A stretch of 64,000 bases of DNA from an uncultured Paracoccaceae bacterium (lineage in GTDB: Bacteria; Pseudomonadota; Alphaproteobacteria; Rhodobacterales; Rhodobacteraceae), in the NCBI GenBank assembly GCA_951812305.1, contig CATOSB010000017.1, forward strand, positions 1 through 64,000. Direction: 5' to 3'. The notes below the pieces were generated by a model. The model saw nothing but the letters and a program-made list of their open reading frames with translations, was not told the DNA's origin and did no database searches. The position numbers and the translations under genes are program-made. This document shows positions 17,609-25,312 of the stretch, in pieces. Every line of letters starts with the position of its first letter. Within the stretch, counting starts at the first letter, position 1.

Positions 17609-18733
17609 ATGATCACCAGCGCGACCATCGGGCCGAAGATTTCGGGCGCGGGGCATGGGGTGTTGCTTGTCGGTATGCTGATTGGCGGCCTGTTTGATCG
17701 AGGGCAGCCGCCCGAAGAGGTTTTGACGGCGTCAGTGATCACGAACGAGGAGTTCCAGGCGCTGTTCCCCTCCGAGTTGCCGCCGTCTGCGGAAACCAGT
17801 GTTGCGGCGCCATCGGAGCCCGATGTGGACGAGGACCAGGCGTCGGCGTCGACTTCCGAAGATCCGCCAGTTCCGACCGATCCGCCGGACGCTGAAGAGC
17901 CGAATACGCCCGACGCAGTGCCGGAGACACCGGAGCTTCCGGTTCCGCCGGACCCGGAACTTTCACAAGATACGCCGGAGATCGTCGCGCCCGAAACGCC
18001 GGAAGCGGATGCGCCCATCGTTGCGCCTGAAGCTGAAGCGGCTGCGCCGCAGGAGGCACCACGCGTGGCGCCGATACCTGTGCCCGAAAGCCCACCGACA
18101 CCGGAGATCGCGGATGAACCCGCGCCGCCGGTATCGGAAAATTCCGAAAGCGCAGAAACCACTGAGGATCAGCCAGAGGCCGCGCCTGAGGAGGCGACCA
18201 CGGAAATTGTGACCGAGGCCGAAACTCCGGGTGCAGGGGCGCCGCAATCTTCGGTCCGGCCCAGTGCTCGCCCGGTTCGTCCGGCCTCCGCGGAACCGGA
18301 AACGGAAACAGAACCTGAGCCCGCTGATAACAATGCGGCGATCAATGATGCGTTGGCAGATGCGCTGACTGATGTAAACGAGACGCCTGCGCCGAGCGTT
18401 CCAAGCGGACCACCATTGACAGCGGGCGAAAAGGACGGGCTGCGGATTGCCGTGCAGAACTGCTGGAATACAGGCAGTTTGTCGTCCGACGCGCTGCTGG
18501 TAACCGTCGTCATCTCGGTGCAGATGTTTGAGAACGGTAAGCCTGACACCGGCTCGATCCGGATGCGCAGCTTCGAGGGTGGGCCAGAAACTGCTGCCCG
18601 CCAAGCCTATGAAGCCGCGCGGCGCGCGATCATCCGATGCGGCACCGACGGCTATGATTTGCCGATCGACAAGTATGAACAGTGGCGCGAGATCGAAATG
18701 ACGTTTAATCCAGAGAAAATGAGGATCAAATGA
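17609..18733 (+). CDS. tolA: TolA-like protein
   Basis: Periplasm-spanning link of the Tol-Pal system. The 374-aa protein has an N-terminal anchor (about 11-29, GAGHGVLLVGMLIGGLF) and a long Pro/Glu/Ala-rich acidic extension (about 40-255). The C-terminal globular domain (about 270-374) contains the TolA-like stretch RIAVQNCWN...VVISVQMFENGKP and ends YEQWREIEMTFNPEK. Alphaproteobacterial TolA proteins diverge strongly, so identity rests on position between tolR and tolB plus architecture. The stop overlaps the tolB start (ATGA). Confidence 0.85.
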   Translation: MITSATIGPKISGAGHGVLLVGMLIGGLFDRGQPPEEVLTASVITNEEFQALFPSELPPSAETSVAAPSEPDVDEDQASASTSEDPPVPTDPPDAEEPNTPDAVPETPELPVPPDPELSQDTPEIVAPETPEADAPIVAPEAEAAAPQEAPRVAPIPVPESPPTPEIADEPAPPVSENSESAETTEDQPEAAPEEATTEIVTEAETPGAGAPQSSVRPSARPVRPASAEPETETEPEPADNNAAINDALADALTDVNETPAPSVPSGPPLTAGEKDGLRIAVQNCWNTGSLSSDALLVTVVISVQMFENGKPDTGSIRMRSFEGGPETAARQAYEAARRAIIRCGTDGYDLPIDKYEQWREIEMTFNPEKMRIK

Positions 18734-20052
18734 CCCGTCTTCTGGTTTCCATTCTTGCCGCGTTCTGGGCCGCAACTGCTGCGCTGGCGCAATCGGGCGG
18801 CCCACTACGTATCGAGATCACTGAAGGCGTGATTGAGCCGTTGCCCTTCGCCATCCCCGCATTCGTGCCGGAAAACGGCGGCGCGTCGGAACTGTCAGAG
18901 GAAATCACGCGGGTCATTGCCGCCGATCTGGTGGGCACCGGGCTTTTCCGCGAAATTCCGAAGAATGCCTTCATTTCGCCGATCACAAGCTTTTCCAGTC
19001 CGGTTCAATATGCCGACTGGAAGGCAATCAATTCCCAAGCACTGATCACCGGCGCGGTCAGCGTCACATCGGATAACCGGGTGATCGTGAAGTTTCGCCT
19101 GTTTGATGTGTTTGCCGAAAACCAGTTGGGCGAGGGGCTGCAGTTCGTCGGCTCGCTGAATGCGTGGCGGCGCATGGCGCATAAAGTGGCTGATGCGGTC
19201 TATACGCGGTTGACGGGCGAGGGCGCCTATTTCGACAGTCGCGTCGTGTTCGTGTCCGAAACCGGCCCAAAAAATGCGCGGCGTAAGCGACTGGCGATTA
19301 TGGATTATGACGGGGCGAATGTTCAGTTTCTGACGGACAGTTCCGCTCTTGTCCTTGCGCCAAGGTTCTCTCCGAATGGCGACCGGGTGTTGTACACCTC
19401 CTACGCTACGGGATTCCCGGAAATTTATGTTCTGGATGTCGCCAGTGTGGGCCAGCGCAAACTGGCACAGCAACCCGGAACGATGACATTCTCGCCGCGG
19501 TTTTCGCCGGACGGAAACACAGTTTTATTTTCGCTGTCTCAGGGCGGGAACACCGATCTATATCGCCAGCCAATCGGCGGTGGACAGGCCACGCGGTTAA
19601 CATCCAGCCCTTCTATCGACACGGCACCCAGCTATTCGCCGGATGGCAGCCAGATCGTCTTTGAAAGCGACCGGTCCGGCAACCAGCAAATCTATATTAT
19701 TCCTGCCGGCGGCGGAGAGGCAAAACGCATCAGTTTCGGTCCCGGGCGTTATGGCACGCCGGTCTGGTCGCCGCGCGGAGATCTGATTGCGTTCACAAAA
19801 CAGAACAAGGGCCGGTTCCATATCGGTGTTATGCGCACAGACGGATCGGAAGAACGCCTTTTGACTGCGAGTTTCCTCGACGAGGGGCCAAGCTGGTCGC
19901 CGAACGGTCGCGTGATTATGTTCACACGGGAAAGCCAGGGCGCCAACGGCGCGCCTGCGCTTTATTCGGTCGATATCACCGGGCGAAACTTGCGTCGCGT
20001 GCCGACACAAAATCACGCATCCGACCCTGCATGGTCGCCGCTATTGCGGTAA
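18730..20052 (+). CDS. tolB: Tol-Pal system beta-propeller protein TolB
   Basis: Periplasmic TolB binds Pal and TolA. The 440-aa precursor has a signal peptide (MTRLLVSILAAFWAATAALA, cleavage about 20-21), an N-terminal alpha/beta domain (about 25-160), and a six-bladed propeller with repeated motifs such as APRFSPNGDRVLY, SPRFSPDGNTVLFS, APSYSPDGSQIVFES and PSWSPNGRVIMF. Length and architecture are standard. Confidence 0.97.
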   Translation: MTRLLVSILAAFWAATAALAQSGGPLRIEITEGVIEPLPFAIPAFVPENGGASELSEEITRVIAADLVGTGLFREIPKNAFISPITSFSSPVQYADWKAINSQALITGAVSVTSDNRVIVKFRLFDVFAENQLGEGLQFVGSLNAWRRMAHKVADAVYTRLTGEGAYFDSRVVFVSETGPKNARRKRLAIMDYDGANVQFLTDSSALVLAPRFSPNGDRVLYTSYATGFPEIYVLDVASVGQRKLAQQPGTMTFSPRFSPDGNTVLFSLSQGGNTDLYRQPIGGGQATRLTSSPSIDTAPSYSPDGSQIVFESDRSGNQQIYIIPAGGGEAKRISFGPGRYGTPVWSPRGDLIAFTKQNKGRFHIGVMRTDGSEERLLTASFLDEGPSWSPNGRVIMFTRESQGANGAPALYSVDITGRNLRRVPTQNHASDPAWSPLLR

Positions 20053-20088
20053 CGCATGGAGAGATTCCCATAGAAAGGGTAAACTGTT

Positions 20089-20625
20089 ATGATCGCGACA
20101 CTTCGAGCAAATCAAAAGTTGAAGAAAATGTCCAAACTAAATGCGCCCATACTGGCCTTGGTCTCCATCGGCCTTGCCGCCTGTACCAGCCCAAGCCAGT
20201 TTGACAATCCCGTCGACCTGAACGCGCAGCCATCGGCGAACGCGCCTGCAAGCGACCCGACCAGCGCCGCATATTTCACGTCGACCGTCGGTGACCGGGT
20301 TCTGTTTGCCGTCGATGAGAGCACGCTTTCAACACAGGCGCGCACTGTACTGGAAAGTCAGGCTTTGTGGCTTAACCAGAACACAGGCTATGCGATCCTG
20401 ATTGAAGGTCATGCTGACGAACAGGGTACGCGGGAATACAACCTTGCGCTGGGCGCCCGCCGTGCCAGCGCGGTTCAGCAGTATCTGATCAGCCAAGGCG
20501 TTGCGCCGTCGCGCTTGCGTACCGTGACATTCGGCAAGGAACGCCCGATTGAGGTTTGCTCCGATGAGGCATGTTATACCAAGAACCGCCGCGCTGTGAC
20601 TGTTATCGCGGGTGGAACGAGCTGA
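20089..20625 (+). CDS. pal: Peptidoglycan-associated lipoprotein Pal
   Basis: Outer-membrane lipoprotein that binds peptidoglycan and TolB. The 178-aa precursor has a signal with lipobox LAAC (Cys32 when counted from ATG 20089). A linker is followed by an OmpA-like domain (about 65-176) with the peptidoglycan-binding motif ILIEGHADEQGTREYNLALGARRA. ATG 20089 follows AAAGGG at good distance. A start at 20128 (MSKLNAPILALV) would give a more typical short signal and cannot be excluded. Confidence 0.95.
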   Translation: MIATLRANQKLKKMSKLNAPILALVSIGLAACTSPSQFDNPVDLNAQPSANAPASDPTSAAYFTSTVGDRVLFAVDESTLSTQARTVLESQALWLNQNTGYAILIEGHADEQGTREYNLALGARRASAVQQYLISQGVAPSRLRTVTFGKERPIEVCSDEACYTKNRRAVTVIAGGTS

Positions 20626-20630
20626 CCGAT

Positions 20631-21455
20631 ATGCGCAATCTGACTGCACTCATCTTTGCTGCCTGTTTGGTGTTGCCTGCAAATGCGCAGGATCAGACGC
20701 TGGCAGATATCCGGCAGGAACTGACCGTTTTGTTTCAGGACGTGCAGGTATTGAAGCGCGAGTTGTCGACGACCGGTGGCGTAGCAACGTCCGTGGGTGG
20801 TGACACCCTTCAAAGGGTCGATCAGATTGAACGCGCATTGCAGCGACTGACGGCACGAACTGAAGAGCTGGAGTTTCGCATCTCGTCAGTTGTGCGCGAC
20901 GGGACGAACCGTGTTGGAGATTTAGAATTTCGGTTGTGTGAATTGGAAGAAGGCTGCGATATCGGCGCTTTAGGCGATACGCCGATGCTTGGCGGTCCGG
21001 CTCCGGAACCGGCCACTCAAACAGGCGGAACAACCACGACAGAAGCGGCTTCGGACGACAGCGCACAACTGGCCGTCGGAGAAGAAGCGGATTTCACTGC
21101 AGCGGCGGAAGCGTTTCAGAACAGTGAATTCGAAAGTTCCGCCCGTTTGCTTCAGAATTTTGTCGATAATTATCCCGGCAGTCCACTCGCTGGCGAGGCT
21201 TTGGTAATTCGCGGCATGGCGCTGCAAAGGCTCGATCAACACTCAACCGCGGCCAGGTCGTTCATAGATGCCTTTTCTCGCGAACCGGATGGTAAGAGCG
21301 CGCCGGATGCCTTGACAGAACTTGGGAAGTCACTGGCTCAATTGGGGCAGGTTAGTGAGGCCTGCAAAGTTCTGGCAGAGGTCGGTGTGCGTTTTCCCGG
21401 CAACGTGCGGGTTGCAGATGCCGAGGCAGAACTAGCGCGCTTGACCTGCCAGTGA
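20631..21455 (+). CDS. cpoB: Tol-Pal system protein CpoB (YbgF)
   Basis: Periplasmic coordinator of peptidoglycan synthesis and Tol function. The 274-aa precursor has a signal peptide (MRNLTALIFAACLVLPANAQ), an N-terminal coiled-coil trimerisation region (about 24-85, DIRQELTVLFQDVQVLKREL), an acidic linker, and C-terminal TPR repeats (FQNSEFESSARLLQNFVDNYP, SFIDAFSREP, ALTELGKSLAQLG). ATG 20631 is chosen because it begins the signal peptide. The stop overlaps the GTG start of tilS. Confidence 0.93.
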   Translation: MRNLTALIFAACLVLPANAQDQTLADIRQELTVLFQDVQVLKRELSTTGGVATSVGGDTLQRVDQIERALQRLTARTEELEFRISSVVRDGTNRVGDLEFRLCELEEGCDIGALGDTPMLGGPAPEPATQTGGTTTTEAASDDSAQLAVGEEADFTAAAEAFQNSEFESSARLLQNFVDNYPGSPLAGEALVIRGMALQRLDQHSTAARSFIDAFSREPDGKSAPDALTELGKSLAQLGQVSEACKVLAEVGVRFPGNVRVADAEAELARLTCQ

Positions 21456-22732
21456 CCGACGCACCACTGTTGCGGGACAACCTGTGCAAAATTGTAAGAT
21501 CGGCGCTTTTGCGCAGTGTCGCAAAGCGTGTCGGTGTTGCTGTTTCCGGCGGTGGCGATTCAATGGCGCTTTTGGATTTGATGCTGGCGCATGGGGCGGA
21601 AAACGGCGTTGAAATTTCCGCCGTCACTGTGGATCACGGATTGCGGCAGGAAGCCAAAGAGGAAATCGACTTGGTTGCAGGCTTCTGTGAAAGCCGTGGT
21701 ATCCGTCACGATGTTTTGAATTGGCATTGGGACGGAAAGGGAAACCTTCAGGCGGCGGCGCGTGATGCGCGATATGAGCTGATCGCAGATTGGTCTTTCA
21801 GACAGAATTTGGATTTGGTCGCGCTTGGCCACACCAAAGACGATGTTGCAGAGACGTTCCTGATGCGGCTTGCGCGTTCTTCAGGGGTGGATGGTCTGGC
21901 AAAGATGGAGCAACTATTTGAGCGCAATGGCGCGTCTTGGGTTCGGCCATTGTTGGATACTGGGCGCGCAGAGTTGCGAAGCTACCTCAAGCGGCAAGGA
22001 ATCAAGTGGGCTGATGATCCCTCAAATGAAGATGAGGGTTTCGAGCGGGTCCGTGCAAGGCGGGTACTTACCACACTTGAGCCATTGGACATTGATGCCG
22101 AAACTATTTTGGCGGTTGCCCAAAACATGTTCAGTGCAAAATCCGCATTGAAAATGTACACGTTTTGCGAGGCTACCAAGCACGCGGAAACTCTGTCAGG
22201 CGACGTAATCCTGCCCGCAGCGATGGGCAGCAATCAAAGTTCGATCCCACCGGAGATCCTGATGCGTCTACGCCGCACTGCATTGCAGTTTGTATCCGGT
22301 TCGAAATTTCCACCACGCGGAGAAGCCTTGACTGACATGCGAACCGCGATGACTGAGGGTGGCACTTACACGTTGCACGGCTGCGTAATTACAGAAATTA
22401 AAGGCGAAAATCAGCATCAGGACCGCTGGCGCATTAGCCGGGAGTATAACGCCGTCAAAGACTTGTCTTGCGCGAGTGATCAACTGTGGGACGGGCGTTG
22501 GCAACTCGACGGGCGCCACGCGCCCGACCTCGAAATCCGTGCGCTGGGGGATGCCGTCAAGGACACCGAATGGCGAGAATCCGGGCTTCCTAGAGAAACC
22601 TTAAGGTCTTCTCCCGCAATATGGCGCGGAAATGACCTTGTTGCCGCCCCAATCGCCGGTTACGGCGACGAATGGCAGGCAAAACTGGCGGGTCACCGCG
22701 ACGATTTCGCCAGCTGGCTGTTACGCCGTTGA
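21452..22732 (+). CDS. tilS: tRNA(Ile)-lysidine synthase TilS
   Basis: TilS adds lysine to C34 of tRNA-Ile(CAU) using ATP, changing its codon specificity, and is essential in most bacteria. The 426-aa protein has the PP-loop motif SGGGDS (32-37), further family motifs VDHGLRQEAKEEIDLV and LGHTKDDVAETFLMRL, and a poorly conserved C-terminal domain. The start is GTG 21452 (translated MTDAPLLRDN), overlapping cpoB by four bases. Confidence 0.95.
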   Translation: MTDAPLLRDNLCKIVRSALLRSVAKRVGVAVSGGGDSMALLDLMLAHGAENGVEISAVTVDHGLRQEAKEEIDLVAGFCESRGIRHDVLNWHWDGKGNLQAAARDARYELIADWSFRQNLDLVALGHTKDDVAETFLMRLARSSGVDGLAKMEQLFERNGASWVRPLLDTGRAELRSYLKRQGIKWADDPSNEDEGFERVRARRVLTTLEPLDIDAETILAVAQNMFSAKSALKMYTFCEATKHAETLSGDVILPAAMGSNQSSIPPEILMRLRRTALQFVSGSKFPPRGEALTDMRTAMTEGGTYTLHGCVITEIKGENQHQDRWRISREYNAVKDLSCASDQLWDGRWQLDGRHAPDLEIRALGDAVKDTEWRESGLPRETLRSSPAIWRGNDLVAAPIAGYGDEWQAKLAGHRDDFASWLLRR

Positions 22733-22808
22733 ACCTGACGGCAAAGGGCTTATCTTAGGGGAGACCCGGCAAAACCTACGCCGGACGCAAAAACGTGAGG
22801 AGATTGCC

Positions 22809-24722
22809 TTGGGCAACGCACGCAACATCGCCTTCTGGGTCGTGCTTTTTCTGCTGATCCTGGCGCTATTCAATCTGTTTTCCGGAGGACAATCGAGCCT
22901 GTCCAACAGCGAAGTCGCCTATTCCGACTTTGTTGCTCAGGTGGAAGGCGGTCAGGTTCGCTCTGCTGAAGTGGATGGTGAACGCATCGTCTTCCGTGGA
23001 AATGATGGCTCAACCGCTTACACAATCGTTCCTGACGGTGCCGACATCACCGATAAAATGATCGCCGCTGACGTGCCCTTCAAGGCCAAGCCGCAGGAAC
23101 AATCAGGCTTGACGACGGTTATCATGACATTCCTGCCATTCCTGATCCTGATCGGCGTTTGGATATACTTCATGAACCGGATGCAGGGCGGCGGTCGTGG
23201 CGGTGCGATGGGCTTTGGCAAATCGCGCGCGAAACTGCTGACCGAAAAACAAGGTCGCGTGACATTTGACGACGTGGCGGGCATCGATGAGGCCAAGGAA
23301 GAGCTGGAAGAGATCGTCGAATTCCTGCGCAACCCGCAGAAATTCTCGCGATTGGGCGGTAAGATTCCGAAAGGCGCATTGCTGGTTGGCCCGCCGGGTA
23401 CAGGTAAAACGCTGCTGGCCCGCGCCATTGCCGGTGAGGCGGGTGTGCCGTTCTTCACCATCTCGGGTTCGGATTTCGTCGAGATGTTTGTTGGTGTTGG
23501 CGCAAGCCGTGTCCGCGACATGTTCGAGCAAGCCAAGAAAAACGCGCCTTGCATTGTGTTCGTCGACGAAATTGACGCTGTTGGCCGCAGCCGGGGCGTT
23601 GGCTATGGCGGTGGCAATGACGAACGCGAACAGACGCTGAACCAGTTGCTGGTCGAAATGGATGGTTTCGAGGCGAATGAAGGCGTGATCCTGATCGCGG
23701 CCACAAACCGCCCCGACGTTCTGGACCCTGCGCTGTTGCGCCCGGGCCGTTTCGACCGTCAGGTTCAGGTGCCAAACCCGGATATCAAAGGCCGGGAAAA
23801 GATCCTTGTCGTTCACGCGCGCAAAGTGCCGCTTGGCCCGGATGTGGATCTGCGCATAATCGCGCGCGGTACGCCGGGCTTTTCTGGCGCGGACCTTGCA
23901 AATCTGGTGAACGAGGCCGCGTTAATGGCCGCACGCATCGGGCGTCGGTTCGTCACGATGGAAGATTTCGAAATGGCCAAGGACAAGGTCATGATGGGGC
24001 CGGAACGCCGCAGCATGGTCATGACCGAGGACGAGAAAAAGCTGACCGCTTATCACGAGGCTGGGCACGCCATTGTGGGAATTCACGTTCCCCAACACGA
24101 TCCGGTACACAAAGTCACAATCATCCCGCGGGGTCGCGCGCTGGGCGTGACATTCTATCTGCCAGAGCGCGACAAACTGTCGATGACACGCGAGGCGGCG
24201 CTGTCGCGGCTGGCCTCGGTCATGGGCGGCAAAGCGGCGGAAGAACTGGTGTTTGGAGATGAGAATGTCACCAACGGTGCGTTCTCTGACATTCAACATG
24301 TCACCAATCTGGCCACGGCGATGGTCAGTCAGTGGGGCATGTCCGACAAGCTCGGCAACATCAACTATGTCTCGACGCAGGAAAGCTTCCTTGGCTCGCA
24401 GTCACAATGGAATGCAAGTGCAGAGACCCGCAAGATCATCGATCAGGAAGTCCGCAAGCTGTCGGACGAGGCGTTTGATCGCGCCAAGAAGATCCTGAAG
24501 GACAATTGGGACGAGATGGAAAACCTAGCCCAGGGCCTGCTGGAATATGAAACGCTGACCGGCGAGGACATGATGCGGGTGATCCGCGGCGAAGAACCTG
24601 TGCTTGACGGTGATGACGACGGTCCGGACGACAAGGACGGAACGCCAAGCGTTACTGCGATTCCGAAAACCAAAAAGCCAAAGGCAAAGCCTTCGGGCGA
24701 CATGGAGCCCGATCCGGCATAA
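22809..24722 (+). CDS. ftsH: ATP-dependent zinc metalloprotease FtsH
   Basis: Membrane-anchored AAA+ protease. With a TTG start at 22809 preceded by GAGGAG, the 637-aa protein has membrane helices at about 8-24 and 102-122 and Walker A GPPGTGKT (194-201). Walker B is FVDEID (251-256), the second region of homology is around ATNRPDVLDPALLRPGRFDR, and the zinc motif is HEAGH (416-420). An upstream in-frame ATG at 22632 lies inside tilS and would add about 59 residues unlike any FtsH N-terminus. A clear terminator follows. Confidence 0.96.
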   Translation: MGNARNIAFWVVLFLLILALFNLFSGGQSSLSNSEVAYSDFVAQVEGGQVRSAEVDGERIVFRGNDGSTAYTIVPDGADITDKMIAADVPFKAKPQEQSGLTTVIMTFLPFLILIGVWIYFMNRMQGGGRGGAMGFGKSRAKLLTEKQGRVTFDDVAGIDEAKEELEEIVEFLRNPQKFSRLGGKIPKGALLVGPPGTGKTLLARAIAGEAGVPFFTISGSDFVEMFVGVGASRVRDMFEQAKKNAPCIVFVDEIDAVGRSRGVGYGGGNDEREQTLNQLLVEMDGFEANEGVILIAATNRPDVLDPALLRPGRFDRQVQVPNPDIKGREKILVVHARKVPLGPDVDLRIIARGTPGFSGADLANLVNEAALMAARIGRRFVTMEDFEMAKDKVMMGPERRSMVMTEDEKKLTAYHEAGHAIVGIHVPQHDPVHKVTIIPRGRALGVTFYLPERDKLSMTREAALSRLASVMGGKAAEELVFGDENVTNGAFSDIQHVTNLATAMVSQWGMSDKLGNINYVSTQESFLGSQSQWNASAETRKIIDQEVRKLSDEAFDRAKKILKDNWDEMENLAQGLLEYETLTGEDMMRVIRGEEPVLDGDDDGPDDKDGTPSVTAIPKTKKPKAKPSGDMEPDPA

Positions 24723-24730
24723 ACAAACGA

Positions 24731-24758
24731 AACCCCGCCCAAGTTGGCGGGGTTTTTT
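24731..24758 (+). terminator. Rho-independent terminator after ftsH
   Basis: The stem AACCCCGCC / GGCGGGGTT has a short CAAGTT loop followed by TTTTT, placed about 10 bp after the ftsH stop. Confidence 0.93.
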
Positions 24759-24817
24759 GTTGCGGACGGCGAGTTTTCGGCGGAGATTTGTGCCGATGGC
24801 TAAATGGGATATCTGCA

Positions 24818-25177
24818 GTGCCTTGTCTTGAGAAATCCAACTTCACCGGTAAAATTACATGGCTTGGACGCGTTCCGCCTGAAGGGAAACCGATCAGATC
24901 AAGGGCCGTTGACGAAATCGCCGTTGCGATGGGCGGGATCGAAGATGAGCTTCACTCCGGCGCGACCCGATCCTCTTGCGTGCGGGTAACTATGTTGCAC
25001 ACCAAAGGCACCGAAATCCGCAACACGCGTCAAATTTCGATTCTTTCGGCGGAAGAGAACGCAGAGATCGCGAGTGAGATCGATGTCGCCGTGTTGATGC
25101 CCGAATGGCTGGGAGCATCGATTGTCATTATGGGCATCCCGGACTGGAGCCACGTGCCACCGGGAAGCCGCCTTCAG
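24818..25177 (+). pseudogene. MOSC-domain protein gene, 3' end removed by the prophage
   Basis: About 120 codons encode the N-terminal two thirds of a MOSC-domain protein (the sulfur-carrier fold of molybdenum cofactor sulfurase). Visible blocks are GKITWLGRVP, AVDEIAVAMGGIEDELHSG, EIRNTRQISILSAEENAEIA and WLGASIVIMGIPDWSHVPPGSRLQ. The MOSC-like sequence stops exactly at ...SRLQ. The following bases TGTAGCGCGAC match a Mu-like phage end, and the frame continues only into unrelated residues. The start is uncertain: GTG 24818 (PCLEKSNFTG) or ATG 24788. The missing 3' part should lie beyond the right edge of the window, after the other prophage end. Confidence 0.72.
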
Positions 25178-25283
25178 TGTAGCGCGACAAAAGTCTTTCA
25201 GAATCCGCGACAAAAGTCTTCGAAATTGGGGCTGTTTTGGGCTGGAAATCGGTTGAATTTTCGGGGCTGTTTTGGGCTGGAAA
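25178..25283. repeat. Prophage terminus with paired direct repeats (candidate transposase-binding sites)
   Basis: The terminus begins TGTAG. CGCGACAAAAGTCTT occurs at 25183-25197 and again at 25206-25220, a 23-bp period beginning 5 bp from the TG. In phage Mu the R1 and R2 transposase sites are also adjacent 22-bp units starting a few bp from the end. A second pair, GGGGCTGTTTTGGGCTGGAAA, lies at 25228-25248 and 25263-25283. The five bases before the TG, TTCAG, would be the target duplication if the other end also shows them. Confidence 0.7.
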
Positions 25284-25312
25284 AGGGCGCTCGAAGTGTT
25301 GAAGATCCAGCT

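Noticed and set aside
22632..22808. Longer FtsH start at 22632
   Set aside because: It would overlap tilS and add about 59 residues unlike FtsH N-termini. The TTG at 22809 has a good ribosome-binding site and gives the family length.
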